Assembly (NCBI RefSeq): GCF_001513745.1
Contig: NZ_CP013380.1
Location: 1,984,001-2,048,000 of the forward strand
DNA length: 64,000 nt
Source of the DNA: Burkholderia humptydooensis
GTDB taxonomy: Bacteria; Pseudomonadota; Gammaproteobacteria; Burkholderiales; Burkholderiaceae
Direction: 5' to 3'
The notes beneath the pieces are model-generated. The model ran no database searches, was not told the origin of the DNA, and was given only the letters and a program-made list of their open reading frames with translations. Both the position numbers and the translations under genes were made by a program. This document shows, piece by piece, positions 18,701 to 27,425 of this stretch (positions are counted from its first letter, which is position 1; each line of letters begins with the position of its first letter).

Positions 18701-21700
18701 GGTGACGGGCGGGCGCAGCGCGACGCCGACGCTCTTCAACGTGCAGTCGGGCAAGGTGTGGCAGCAATACTCGCAATACACGCTGAAGGGCGCGAACGAC
18801 TTCTTCACCGCGCAGGCCGCGAAGCAGGGCAACGTGACGCCGCCGCTGCCGGTGGACGGCGGCCAGCTCGCGCTGGCCGCGACGAAGGCGCTCGCGCTCG
18901 GCGCGACGCTGAATGCGGCGGCGGGTGCGGGCGGCGCGCCGGCCGAGGTCGACATCGCGTCGCAGGACATCCAGGTCACCGGCAACGGCAGCGCGGGGTT
19001 GCCCGGCTATCTGCAGATCGGCGGCGATGCGCTCGATTCGCTGAACGCGGGCAGCCTGCTGATCGGCGGCACGCGCACGGCGACGACGAAGGGCGTGACG
19101 ATCACGCCGATCGCGAACAGCGTGGTGGTGTCGAACGATGCGAACTCGTCGTTGAAGGGCCCCGAGATCCTGCTCGTGACGAAGACCGACGCGAGCGGCA
19201 CCGATCCGAATGCGGCGAACGGCCTGCGTGTGGACACAGGCGCGTCGATCGCGGCGGCGGGCGATTATCCGGCGGCGAAGGACCAGCCGATCGCGATCGC
19301 CGGCGACGGCGCGCTGCTGCGCGTGTCGAACGGCGCGATGGCGCCGCTCACGCGCACGGGCGGCACCGGCGCCGGGTTGCTGGCGGTTGGCGCAGGTGCG
19401 ACGCTCACGGGCGGGCAGGCGCTGATGCTCGATTCGTCGGGCGACCTGAAGGTCGACCCGAGCGCGGTGCTGTCGGCGAAGGCGATTACGGCCGACGGTT
19501 CGGCGATCACGTTCACCAATGCGAGCGGCTCCGCCGCGGCGAACCTGCCGGGCTTCGTGATCGATCCTGCCGGGCTCGCGCAGTTCGCCAATGCGGATCT
19601 CGTCACGCTGCGCAGCTACGGTGCGATCGGCTTCGTCGGCGACGTGAATGCGACGTTCGGCAAGAGCGTCGATCTGAGCGCGGGCACGTTCACGAGCGAC
19701 GGCGGCCACGTGACGCTGAACGGGCAGCAGATCGCGTTCACGAACGAGACGGGCGCGCCCGCCGGCGCGGCGGCGACGGGCAACGGCACGCTGGCGGTCA
19801 ACGCGAAGGAGATCGACTTCGGCACGGGCACGAAGACGCTGAACGGATTCTCGTCGGCGAACATGACCGCGAGCGGCGGCATCGTCGGGCAAGGCACGGG
19901 GACGTTCGATTTCGGTGCGCTGCCGGTGACGCTGAGTGCGCCGGTGTATCTCGCCGATACGAGTTCCGCATCGACCGTGAAGACGACCGGCGCGCTGACG
20001 CTGAACGGTGCAGCGGGCACCGCATTGACGAAAACGCCGGTTGGCGGCGCGTGGAAATTCGTCGGCGGCATGCTTGCCGACAATGGCGCGACGATCGCCG
20101 CACCGGCCGGCAACGTGAGCCTCGAGGCGACCAACGGCAACCTGACGATCGGCAGCGGCTCGACGGTCAGCTCGGCGGGCGTGTCGAAGCAGTTCTTCGA
20201 TGTGACGCAGTACGCGCCGGCCGGCTCGATCATCCTGACCGCCGATGCGGGAACGGTCGATGTGCAGCCGGGCGCGACGCTCGATTTCTCGGGCGCGAAC
20301 GGTGGCGGTGCGGCGGGCAGCCTGACGCTGTCGGCGCCGAAACAGGTCGTGAATCTGAACGGCACGATCAAGGGCGGTGCGGCGAACGGCTATGCGGGCG
20401 GTTCGCTGTCGCTCGACACGGCCGGCGCGGCCGACCTCGATTCGCTCGCGAAGACGCTCGCATCGAGCGGCGTGAACCAGTCGATCACGGTTCACACGAA
20501 GTCGGGCAACCTGACGCTGTCGGCCGGCAATGCGCTGACCGCGCGCTCGGTATCGCTGACGGCCGACGGCGGCGCGGGCAATGCACTGGATACGGCGAAC
20601 GGCAATGTGAACGTGCTGGGGACGATCGACGCGTCGGGCAAGGCGGGCGGGGAGATCGACCTGTATGGCCGCAGCGGCGTCGACGTGGAGGGCACGCTGC
20701 TCGCGCGCGGTTCCGATCCGACGCAGCGCGGCGGCAAGGTGAACGTTGGCACGAGCGCGGTGTTCGATCCGACCGTCGCGAATCCGTACAACGCGACTTA
20801 CGGCTACGAGAACATCGATCCGTCGCGCTCGGGCGCGATCCGCGTCGGCGCGAATGCGCTGATCGACGTATCGGGCGGGACGGCCGGCGGCTTGTCGGGC
20901 GGCACGGTGAATTTCCGCGCGCCGCTGCTCGCGGACGGCAGCGTCGATGTCCAGTTGCCGACTGCATTCAACAGCGGCAAGGGCATCATCGGTTCGCGCG
21001 CGACGACGCTCGAAGCGTACGCGGTGTGGAGCACGACCGACGCGTCGCCGAGCGGGCAGCACTTCGACGGCATCGTCGATCCGGCCGGCTGGTACGACAG
21101 CAACGGGCATTTGCTGGCCGGCACGTTCACCGCGCAAGGCACCAATCCGCCGACCTTCACGTTCGCGCCGGATGCGAACGGCGACGGCGGCGGAACGCTG
21201 ACGAACAACGCGACGGGTGCGCAGGTGACGCTGACGGGTAGTCAGGCCGACCTTGCTTCGCTGTACACCGGGATTTCATCGATCGGCTTCCCGGGCATGG
21301 ACAGCGCGTACTTCGTGCCGACCACGGCGAACGCCGATCACCAGACGTTCTACGGTGGGCAGATCGTCAAGGCGAGCGACGGCACGCTGTCGATGACGCC
21401 GGGAACGCTGATGGGATTCATTCAGAACGGGCTCGGCGCCAATGGGCCGACGCTGCAGGGATCGACGGCGAACATCGCGAATTTCCGCGTCGCGCCCGGC
21501 GTGGAATTCGACAACCCGAGCACGGCGATCAACGGCGGCAATATCTCGATCCTGTCCAACTGGAATCTTGGCGCGGGGCTGCCGAACAACAGCGGGACGA
21601 TCGTGCCTTCGTATCGGTACCACGGCACGGTCGCGCCGATGCTGACGTTCCGGGCGACGAACAATTTCGATGCGCGAGCGAGCATTACCGACGGATTTTT

Positions 21701-24700
21701 CCAGAGCGAGGTGGCGACGATTCTCGGGGCGGCGGGGAATGCGACGGCTACGGGGACGTATGCGGCGGCGCTGACGCTGTACAACAACCTGGTGTCACTG
21801 GATGATCCTGCATCAATTACCGTGCAATTTGTCGACGGGTCGAGTCAATCGCTGACTTCGATCGGTACCGATTCGACGAATCCGTTGCATGATCCGAATT
21901 ACGCGCTGAGTGCGCCGCTGCAGAATCAGGCAGCTCAATATTATTCGGACTATTTGCAGTACGGTAGTTCATGGGGTACGTATTATGGGAGCTGGGCAAG
22001 TGGAAAGTACGCTTTCCATATCATGCCTTATGCACCGTTACATACCTCCGCTCCCGTCTTGTCGGGCTCTTCGTCCTACGGCGACTATATTGCGGAATAC
22101 CGAGGCTGGTTTTCGAATTATAGTCAAATCGGGATTACGGGATTGGTTAAAGGATCGATAGTCATTCCGAAATTCGGAACGCCAACTCCACCGATTTTGT
22201 CGTCCAGTCCGGCAGACTATGAGACGTATGTATCGGTCTATAAAAATTACCTGGACACGGTGTCCGGAATAGCTTCGTCGAATTCGCCGATCATCAGCCC
22301 GCATGGCGCATATAATTTTTTCTATGCTCCCGCCGCCCCATTGTCGATTCCGATGGCGGGCATCAATATCGGTGCATTACCCGGCAATACGCCAGCGAAT
22401 GTCGCGACGGCCGACAATCCGCTGCCGATCAGCTTTGCCGCGCTGCTGGGCGGACAAAGTTCGTCGTATCGCATTGTCGGCGGCGCCGATCTCGCAAGCG
22501 CGAATCCGCTTGCCGTGCAGCCTGTTGCTGCACTCAACGCCGGCAGCGCGCCGGCGGGCAACGTGACGTTGAACCAGCACACCGCTTACGTCGATTCGAA
22601 CGGGTTGACGTTGTTGCAACCGACAACGATCCGAACCGGTACCGGATCGATCGATATCGCGGCGGGCAATGATTTCACGCTGGCGGATACAACCGCACCG
22701 GGCGTCGTGTATACGGCGGGTGCGCCCACGCAGGGAAATCCTGTGTTGGGTCTCGCCTCGGCGGTCGCTCATGGCAGCCAGCCAGGTCTGCAAGACATAC
22801 TGGTCACACCCACCGTGAATCCGGATTCGGCCGGCGATATTTCGCTCCATGTGCAGGGCGACATCAATGGCGTCCAGAGCGTGACCGACGCGACGGGTGC
22901 AGTGACGGGCGGGGCAGGCAACAGCATCAGCCAGTACTGGTGGCAGTGGATGCAGATCACGCCGGGAGAAACCGCCGACATCAGTGGCGCGATCCTTGCT
23001 CGGTTGACCCGGTCCTCGATTGATTTCGGCGCGTTTGGCCAAGGCGTGATGAGCGTCGGCGGCAACGTGTCGATCAGTGCCGGCGGCAACATCTCGGATC
23101 TGGCCGTGTCGTTGCCGACTACGTGGTACCTGGATGGAAACAACAAGCCCGTCACCGTTGGCGGCGGGAATCTGACAGTGCATGCCGGCGGCGATATTCT
23201 GAGCGGCGACTACTTCGTCGCCAAGGGAACGGGGACGATATCGGCTGGTGGAAGCATCGGGTCGGATATTGCCGTGATGTCTCCACAGACTGGAGTGGCT
23301 CCGATTGCCGTATCGACGGTGCTTGCGACGCAGAATGGCATATTCGATGTCACGGCGCGTCAAGGCGCGGACATCGGCGCAGTGTTGAATCCGTCTTATG
23401 CAAGCAGTTTCGCGCCGCCCGGCGGGCAGCCTACCCCGGCTGTTCATCTGTTCAACTACGGACAGTACGCCGACAGCCAGGGTTACTCATCGACTTCCGC
23501 CGTGAATGTGCTATCCACAACCGGAGACATCCGAATCGGCGCGCTCGGTGGCTTGTTGACGGGGGCAAATGGAGTATTGCCGGCGAGCGTCAATCTGACA
23601 GCATTTGACGGCGGGATTCATGTCGAATCAGGCGGCGTGCTCTATCCGTCGGCAGTCGGCCAGTTGAATCTGGTTGCGGATCAGTCGGTGTCCCTTTCCA
23701 ATGTATCGTCCAAGGGGACCGGCGCCGCATTGCCTGATACATTTGGCTTGTCCGACGCCGATCCGTCGCAGATGCCTTCGCCGACGAATCCGCAAGCAGC
23801 GATTCCGGCGTTGACGGATACGACGCTCGCTGCACATGCGCTGACTGCGCTCCATGATGGCGACATGCTGCCTGCGCGCATCTACAGCCTGAACGGAAGC
23901 ATCGTCAACGGCACCGCCGATACCCCCGGTGATAGTGACGGCTTCTACCGGAGCCTCGTCACGCTGTCGATCGACAAGCCGGCGTTCATGCAAGCCGGGC
24001 AGGACATCGTCAACCTGGCGTTCTGGGGGCAGAACTTGCGCAGCTCCGACGTAACGCGCATCGTGGCAGGCCGAGACATTTACGACACGCCGATTCCCCA
24101 CAACGGTGGTGGTGGTGCAGTGCCGGTGTTGTCGGTCGGTGGCCCAGGCTGGTTCGACGTGCAGGCGGGACGCAACATTGGCCCGCTGACGAGCCAGGCC
24201 GAGTTGTACAACCAGCAAGCCGATACTGGCGGCATCGCACACGTTTTCACGGGCATCGACGCAGTCGGCAACGCAAACAATCCGAATCTGCCGCACGAGA
24301 GCGCGAACGTCAACGTGATGTTCGGTGTCGGGCCGGGCGTTGATCTGCCGGGATTCATCGCGACTTATATCGCGCCGGGCAGTGCGGTTGCCGGCGTACC
24401 GAGTGCGACACCGGCATTGATTGCGTTCATGGAGCAGTACGACGCGGGACTTGGCGTCGATACTGGATTGCAGGTGGACAAGGACCAGGCACTGGCCAAG
24501 GTCGGCCCGTTGACGGCCGATGAAGCATGGAAGCAATTCCAGGCGTTGCCGTCTTACGTTCAACAACTCTTTGCGGAAAAGGTGCTCTTCGGCGTGCTGG
24601 CGCAAGTGGGCGCGGACTTCAACGATGCATCGAGTCCGTATCGCGGCCAGTACGCAAGAGGCTATCAGGCGATCAATATGCTGTTCCCCGCCTCGTACAG

Positions 24701-25634
24701 CTATACCGCGAACAATCTCGGTGGCGGTTCAAACGGCGCGAACAAGTCGGTCAGCACGGGCGATCTCGACATCCGCAGCACGACGATTCAGACGCAGCAG
24801 GGCGGCGACGTCACGATCCTCGGGCCGGGCGGGCAGGCGCTCGTGGGCAGCACGACGGCACCGCCGCAGATCGTGGACAGCAACGGCAAGGTTGTAGCGG
24901 GCCCGGGCACGATGGGGATTCTGACGCTCGAGAAGGGCAATGTCGGCATATTCGCGGATCAAAGCGTGCTGCTCGCGCAAAGCCGGATCTTCACCGAGCA
25001 GGGCGGCGACATGACGATCTGGAGTTCGAACGGCGACATCAACGCGGGCAAGGGCGCAAAGACGTCGGCCGATACGCCGGCGCCGCAGTATGTGTGCGAT
25101 GCGAACCACTACTGCACGGTCGACTCGCGCGGGCAGGTAACGGGCGCGGGCATCGCGACGCTGCAAAGCATACCGGGCGCACTGAAAGGCACGGTCAACC
25201 TGATCGCGCCGCGCGGCACCGTCGATGCGGGCGATGCGGGCATTCGAGCGGGCAACCTCAACGTTGCAGCGTTGCGTGTGGTGAACGCCGACAACATTCA
25301 GGTGACGGGCAAGGCAACCGGCATTCCGCTCGTGCAGGCCGTCAACACGGGCGCGCTGACGGCCGCGAGTTCGGCCGCCTCGGCGGCGAGTCAGGTTGCG
25401 CAGGATATCGCGAAGAACAATGCATCGGGCGCTGCGCCGCGCCGCTGGACGATCAGCGTGCAGGTCGAGGGCTTCGGGGATAACGGCCCGGACGGTGGGT
25501 CGAAGCGCCGCAAGTCGGAACAGGTTGGCTACGATTCGTCGAACGCCGTTTCGCTGCTTGGCTTCGGGGCGGCAGGGCCTACTCAGCGGACGTTGCTCAG
25601 CAAGGAAGAGCTTGGAAAATTGAACCGGTTCTGA
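12780..25634 (+). CDS. Giant two-partner-secretion exoprotein (TpsA, filamentous haemagglutinin family, PdtA-like)
   Basis: 4284 residues. A long, basic N-terminus with a signal peptide ends near residue 45 (MLLTGASTHAHAAG). The TPS domain (about residues 130-260) has VLWFNANAP, WETMNVGRQTTLNFDQ, NWAVLNRIN, GNLTAQGAVYVINRNGVLFG and VHSLVASSLN, the segment recognised by the outer-membrane TpsB. The rest is thousands of residues of degenerate beta-helix repeats (GGSITLSA, ATIDVSG). The tail, with the WTISVQVEGFGDNG stretch and final LSKEELGKLNRF, resembles DUF3739-type ends. Residues about 3010-3190 are Tyr/Ser-rich, and that stretch plus the following 2.4 kb is less GC-rich. The only cysteines I find are C4106 and C4112. 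RBS GGAGTGAAG precedes the ATG. The partner tpsB is at 38.3 kb. Probably a surface adhesin. Confidence 0.9.
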   Translation: MAARARIARQPDTTGSRSVLKSELRPLVRAVALMLLTGASTHAHAAGIMNLGAAAARASGVGAGGVGAAGVPNPGMSPQQALQASQPSIRNLGYAAHAIAAQIAAQQNAAAAAARLPSTVPNGLAPGGLQVAAGASSDPNSNNPVLWFNANAPAQSVDANGHVNVDVKQTGQNAVLTWETMNVGRQTTLNFDQSAGTQTNGANNWAVLNRINDPSGRPSQILGNLTAQGAVYVINRNGVLFGAGSQINVHSLVASSLNLLDMKNQLAPTEDGIVASNKQFLSLPAGTTGGLAYPEAGSSSGVAGARNPNEVLGLGNKVLLSGAYQAPGDVTIEQGASITTHTNGTASDGGFVLVAAPNVTNSGSISATAGQIVLAAGVGVSLRPNGTGATGNPQVLLPELSGQIVTTDLQTGYTIDVTPAGTLTNTGIVQAARGNVNLLGSRVAQNGVVGVTTSVNTPGAITISTADEYASNNPLGNPYTGPTPVTGGAGGGDNVNRAGLLSFGPGSVTTVLPDENGQTATSTPGTTFTPGGIAMTAGSVWFQGGSLIEAPGSNVSVTAYAPSVVTNKVAGQTAVPGRIYVDDGATIDVSGLADVQTSISQTLVTIDRIGQNELADSPLLRNSFLFGLKGVVVDSTLAGTRSDGVQWVGSPILNLSGYVNLIPRTVDQLLTNGGTITLSGNEVMTAAGSSMNLNGGYVHYNGGMVNTTRLVDANGAIVPIGQASPYERYVGIAGQFIESHPRWGVTKSWFNPLLTGGTYQSDYIVGGNAGTLDLFASQALVLDGDISAQAFGGAKQMQGNSLPSGGTFNLGADPKLAGGALVGLAWNSASGVDHSVSGISGLTILQDEAPQLGALMPGFSIDTSLDKPASQAPSGNDPNNLLTTRVIPVATLNNGGFASLNVTEDKNAGKGIVVAQGTQMNLQPGGSISLNSPAVGADVNVAGRLSAPSGSISITSGGNVVVGPQGALSAAGQWVNNDVQAAPGTTLGNSQFINGGSISLSADATSIGTRGGPITDTTGSILLQPGSVLDVSSGGEMTANGQLLMRNGVPVGRGGNVTLQTYATSGSGGFGGVSSATILPSEQPTAGTIAMGGTILSEGFSGGGTLSLQALGLRIGGDPSAASPWDVYLPESFFSQHGFGKYVLNAYYDATVAPGATVALTQRNRIPDALALQQTGSGANLSTGGLTTVGQLDAYHRQATNLVMTGGAYVSWVGLSNTVPSYPGVTGAVTLSQGASIDADAGASIGFGSPTQVTVLGSMRAPGGAITLSADSSGGKFAQTGQYSGGFPSGSRSVWLGPDATLDVSGVALSDPLAAPVKIGGTTVVPNTGKVLPGGSVTLSSDTGYVVTQAGSKMDVSGASANFDQLQPNGTYASQPVWSDAGSITLSAAYGLFADGTLAGHGGASQARGGTLTVLPHQNSGVAGATALVVRQSGTLVPAGLAPGADFSTAIDPTTGQPIGQPTGVIQFVADRLNDSGLSNLVLGDSTPAVVPSPVPPIVFAGNVNLTLPESVTLNTGRIAAIGMDQLSTLLSAPALPASGNSVLTNLLAHPPANPLGTTVTVDAPYVALVGPTMTSLSPQFVPVATLSDATLNVNASFVDLRNQFQLNNFGQTNLNSSGDIRLSSTSVSQQVANLLLPGVLYTPGNVTFSAASIYPVTGSTFIVDAVGPADPVTGKLAPTTVTFGSTGSSGTPLSAGGTLLVDATNIVQGGNVRAPSGTLVFGVGDPSNSTTQKQFGNLPLVATDSVTFANGSVTSVSNGGSIIPYGTTIDGVEWQFNPLAGTTASDLNAPPAKYIGVNGTSVALDKGATIDLSGGGDLQAAEWVPGTGGTRDVLSQYNVSYASGKGATAVPTNAGAGNVYAIVPGVQSPVAAYDPVFAQSVQPDVAANGTPTTTPAALGVGQAGTNDAIGKAVYLSGVPGLAAGYYTLLPGKYATLPGAYRVTVSATTGNVVPGASQVLPDGTVVAAGYFADAVTGGRSATPTLFNVQSGKVWQQYSQYTLKGANDFFTAQAAKQGNVTPPLPVDGGQLALAATKALALGATLNAAAGAGGAPAEVDIASQDIQVTGNGSAGLPGYLQIGGDALDSLNAGSLLIGGTRTATTKGVTITPIANSVVVSNDANSSLKGPEILLVTKTDASGTDPNAANGLRVDTGASIAAAGDYPAAKDQPIAIAGDGALLRVSNGAMAPLTRTGGTGAGLLAVGAGATLTGGQALMLDSSGDLKVDPSAVLSAKAITADGSAITFTNASGSAAANLPGFVIDPAGLAQFANADLVTLRSYGAIGFVGDVNATFGKSVDLSAGTFTSDGGHVTLNGQQIAFTNETGAPAGAAATGNGTLAVNAKEIDFGTGTKTLNGFSSANMTASGGIVGQGTGTFDFGALPVTLSAPVYLADTSSASTVKTTGALTLNGAAGTALTKTPVGGAWKFVGGMLADNGATIAAPAGNVSLEATNGNLTIGSGSTVSSAGVSKQFFDVTQYAPAGSIILTADAGTVDVQPGATLDFSGANGGGAAGSLTLSAPKQVVNLNGTIKGGAANGYAGGSLSLDTAGAADLDSLAKTLASSGVNQSITVHTKSGNLTLSAGNALTARSVSLTADGGAGNALDTANGNVNVLGTIDASGKAGGEIDLYGRSGVDVEGTLLARGSDPTQRGGKVNVGTSAVFDPTVANPYNATYGYENIDPSRSGAIRVGANALIDVSGGTAGGLSGGTVNFRAPLLADGSVDVQLPTAFNSGKGIIGSRATTLEAYAVWSTTDASPSGQHFDGIVDPAGWYDSNGHLLAGTFTAQGTNPPTFTFAPDANGDGGGTLTNNATGAQVTLTGSQADLASLYTGISSIGFPGMDSAYFVPTTANADHQTFYGGQIVKASDGTLSMTPGTLMGFIQNGLGANGPTLQGSTANIANFRVAPGVEFDNPSTAINGGNISILSNWNLGAGLPNNSGTIVPSYRYHGTVAPMLTFRATNNFDARASITDGFFQSEVATILGAAGNATATGTYAAALTLYNNLVSLDDPASITVQFVDGSSQSLTSIGTDSTNPLHDPNYALSAPLQNQAAQYYSDYLQYGSSWGTYYGSWASGKYAFHIMPYAPLHTSAPVLSGSSSYGDYIAEYRGWFSNYSQIGITGLVKGSIVIPKFGTPTPPILSSSPADYETYVSVYKNYLDTVSGIASSNSPIISPHGAYNFFYAPAAPLSIPMAGINIGALPGNTPANVATADNPLPISFAALLGGQSSSYRIVGGADLASANPLAVQPVAALNAGSAPAGNVTLNQHTAYVDSNGLTLLQPTTIRTGTGSIDIAAGNDFTLADTTAPGVVYTAGAPTQGNPVLGLASAVAHGSQPGLQDILVTPTVNPDSAGDISLHVQGDINGVQSVTDATGAVTGGAGNSISQYWWQWMQITPGETADISGAILARLTRSSIDFGAFGQGVMSVGGNVSISAGGNISDLAVSLPTTWYLDGNNKPVTVGGGNLTVHAGGDILSGDYFVAKGTGTISAGGSIGSDIAVMSPQTGVAPIAVSTVLATQNGIFDVTARQGADIGAVLNPSYASSFAPPGGQPTPAVHLFNYGQYADSQGYSSTSAVNVLSTTGDIRIGALGGLLTGANGVLPASVNLTAFDGGIHVESGGVLYPSAVGQLNLVADQSVSLSNVSSKGTGAALPDTFGLSDADPSQMPSPTNPQAAIPALTDTTLAAHALTALHDGDMLPARIYSLNGSIVNGTADTPGDSDGFYRSLVTLSIDKPAFMQAGQDIVNLAFWGQNLRSSDVTRIVAGRDIYDTPIPHNGGGGAVPVLSVGGPGWFDVQAGRNIGPLTSQAELYNQQADTGGIAHVFTGIDAVGNANNPNLPHESANVNVMFGVGPGVDLPGFIATYIAPGSAVAGVPSATPALIAFMEQYDAGLGVDTGLQVDKDQALAKVGPLTADEAWKQFQALPSYVQQLFAEKVLFGVLAQVGADFNDASSPYRGQYARGYQAINMLFPASYSYTANNLGGGSNGANKSVSTGDLDIRSTTIQTQQGGDVTILGPGGQALVGSTTAPPQIVDSNGKVVAGPGTMGILTLEKGNVGIFADQSVLLAQSRIFTEQGGDMTIWSSNGDINAGKGAKTSADTPAPQYVCDANHYCTVDSRGQVTGAGIATLQSIPGALKGTVNLIAPRGTVDAGDAGIRAGNLNVAALRVVNADNIQVTGKATGIPLVQAVNTGALTAASSAASAASQVAQDIAKNNASGAAPRRWTISVQVEGFGDNGPDGGSKRRKSEQVGYDSSNAVSLLGFGAAGPTQRTLLSKEELGKLNRF

Positions 25635-25696
25635 ATGAAGCCGGGGGATACCGCGCGACCCGGTATCTCGCGATTCAGTCCGACTGAGTGAACGAG

Positions 25697-25739
25697 AACT
25701 CTCCGCTTCGTCTGTTCGATGCGGAGAGTTTTCATTTTA
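25697..25739 (+). terminator. Rho-independent terminator after the giant exoprotein gene
   Basis: Stem AACTCTCCGC (25697-25706) pairs perfectly with GCGGAGAGTT (25721-25730) across a 14-nt loop and is followed by TTCATTTTA. A weaker hairpin, GATACCG/CGGTATC, lies at 25647-25667 without a T-run. Confidence 0.75.
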
Positions 25740-25893
25740 CGCATCCGAATCGGACTCGTTTGAGAGGCTGGTTCGATGGACTGTTCGGCCAGCGCATCCT
25801 GACCGATTCGACGGAGGACGACCCGGAAGACGGGGAGCACGTGATACATGCAGCCCGCGAGTGTCGGCGATGGATCGCGAAGGCGTCGAGGGA

Positions 25894-25928
25894 TGAAAAA
25901 ACCCGCCTCGAAGCGCCCGAGGCGGGTT
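25894..25928 (-). terminator. Rho-independent terminator for the lapA-like gene
   Basis: Read on the minus strand, AACCCGCCTCG pairs with CGAGGCGGGTT and is followed by a T-run (the AAAAAA at about 25896-25901 on the plus strand). It lies about 35 bp after the minus-strand stop codon and faces the exoprotein terminator tail to tail. Confidence 0.8.
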
Positions 25929-25961
25929 CAGCAGGACGCGTCGAATCAGCGGTGATTCGAA

Positions 25962-27293
25962 TTAACGGCCCACATACTGGAGGCAACTGTTCGCGTTGTT
26001 GATATCGAGCCCGTACCCGCTGGTGTTGCTCAGGAAATCGGCCGAAATCGCAGTCTTGAAGCCCGACGGCACGGTGTCGAAGCCGTTGCCATGCACAACC
26101 GATGCATAGCTGGCGTCCGTGTAGTGGTGGTTCAGGAAGCTCTGAACATTCGATGCCACCGCGGCGTCCGCATAGCACTGGCTCAGGATGATCTGGCTCG
26201 TACCCGAAACCGGATAGCCGGCAGACGGATTGGCCAGGTTGGTGTAAGGAGTGCCGGAAACCGGCACCCATTGCGTCGGATCGGCGGCGGTGGCCTTCGT
26301 CGACGGTGCCGAGATCGTGCCGATTGCCGTCGTCGCGTTCGCGTACGTCGGTGCGTAGTACTTCGTGTCCTTTGCGTTGTAAAGGCTGGCGAGCGGAAGC
26401 TGCAGCGCGCCCGACGACGTCACGACCGAGCTTTGCGATGCGATGTACGTGTTCGTGTAGTCCGGGCTCAGGTACGCGACGGCGGCCGTGCCGGCCGTCG
26501 ACAGCGACGCGAGCGAGGCGCGGACGCCGCCGCTGCCCGAAGCGGCGATGAAGTTCGCCGGCACGCCGGTCGGGAACGCCGACGTATTCGCAAACGTCAG
26601 CGAATCGATGAACTTGACGCCCGAAGCCGTGTTGTTGGTCGTGCAGACTGCGGCCAGGTGGCGGGTCAGCAGTTCGGTCGTGCCGCTGCCGTCAGCGCGA
26701 TAGACGACCTTGATCGGCGCGCTCGACGCATAGAACGTGCCGGTCTCGGGGTTGACCACATGGCCCCAGTCGGTGATCTTGCCCGAGAAGATGCCGCACA
26801 GATCATCGTCGTTCAGCGCGATGCTGTGCGCTTGACCCGGCGTCGTTTGCGGCGTGATCGAACTCGTTACGGCCGGGCCGTTGACGACCGGCACCGTGAT
26901 CGCCGTCACGATGTACGGAATCTGGATCAACGGGCCGCTGTTCGCGCCGACCGTGCTGGCGTTGTACGACGTGACTTGTGCGGTCGTGAGTGCGGCGTCG
27001 CTGTTCGCGAAGTCGACCGTGCCCGTGACGCCCGAGCCGAAGTACGTCGGCTGGTTGTTCAGGAACGCGTTCTGGCCGGCGCCCGAGCCGACCGAGTAGT
27101 ACGTGAACGTGGCGCTGGCGGTGCCATACAGGCCGAATTCGCCGGCAGCCGGCGAAGCGGTGCCGAGCGTCGGCGCGACGAGCGACGAGCCGCCGCCTTG
27201 AATCACCGGGCCCGCGGCCATCGCGAGCGATGCGCCCATGCCCGAAACGACGAGAGCCAGGACCTGACAGATCTTGCGCTTGCTGGATTTCAT
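25962..27293 (-). CDS. LapA/DING-type PstS-like periplasmic or secreted phosphate-binding protein or phosphatase
   Basis: 443 residues. A Sec signal peptide ends near residue 26 (SGMGASLAMAAG). The mature N-terminus, with VIQGGGSSL, then FTYYSVGSGAGQNAFL and a FANSD segment, follows the PstS/DING pattern. GPLIQIPYIVTAITVP, LNDDDLCGIFSGKITDW and VYRADGSGTTELLTRHL are the phosphate-site blocks (the SGTT loop). Family members either bind phosphate for uptake or, like P. aeruginosa LapA, are alkaline phosphatases exported by the Hxc type II system. There are no pst permease genes here, and the gene is divergent from gspF, which favours the secreted-enzyme reading. A terminator follows it, and a shared promoter element lies about 100 nt upstream. 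Whether it is an enzyme or a binder cannot be settled from the sequence. Confidence 0.75.
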   Translation of the reverse strand: MKSSKRKICQVLALVVSGMGASLAMAAGPVIQGGGSSLVAPTLGTASPAAGEFGLYGTASATFTYYSVGSGAGQNAFLNNQPTYFGSGVTGTVDFANSDAALTTAQVTSYNASTVGANSGPLIQIPYIVTAITVPVVNGPAVTSSITPQTTPGQAHSIALNDDDLCGIFSGKITDWGHVVNPETGTFYASSAPIKVVYRADGSGTTELLTRHLAAVCTTNNTASGVKFIDSLTFANTSAFPTGVPANFIAASGSGGVRASLASLSTAGTAAVAYLSPDYTNTYIASQSSVVTSSGALQLPLASLYNAKDTKYYAPTYANATTAIGTISAPSTKATAADPTQWVPVSGTPYTNLANPSAGYPVSGTSQIILSQCYADAAVASNVQSFLNHHYTDASYASVVHGNGFDTVPSGFKTAISADFLSNTSGYGLDINNANSCLQYVGR

Positions 27294-27393
27294 GAGAATT
27301 TCCTTGAACGAAGATAAACGGGAAGCCTGCTGCTGCGGACGGAATGCCGTATCGGCCGCCGAGTAAATTTAGGAGGAAATTCTCCAATCGCGT

Positions 27394-27425
27394 GTGAATT
27401 TTTCATAACGAATGGTACGGAACAT
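27394..27425 (-). promoter_or_regulatory. Shared locus promoter element, copy upstream of the lapA-like gene
   Basis: On the minus strand, ATGTTCCGTACCATTCG shares 13 consecutive bases (TCCGTACCATTCG) with the gspI copy. It continues TCGTTAT-GAAA-AATTCAC, a weak PhoB-box-like pair with the same 11-nt spacing. It is about 100 nt upstream of the start codon, in an AT-rich divergent region (27294-27887) that otherwise holds no gene. Confidence 0.5.

Noticed and set aside
12657..21137. Minus-strand frames of 1236 and 1040 codons inside the exoprotein gene
   Set aside because: They consist of Arg/His-rich low-complexity translation antisense to the beta-helix repeats. The sense frame has the signal peptide and TPS domain.
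25647..25667. Second terminator (GATACCG/CGGTATC hairpin) after tpsA
   Set aside because: There is no T-run behind it; the hairpin at 25697-25730 with a T-rich tail is the better terminator.
25962..27293. A standard PstS of a phosphate ABC importer
   Set aside because: No pstC/A/B or phoU gene is nearby. The sequence follows the DING/LapA pattern and the gene is divergent from gspF, so I left both roles open and favour secretion.
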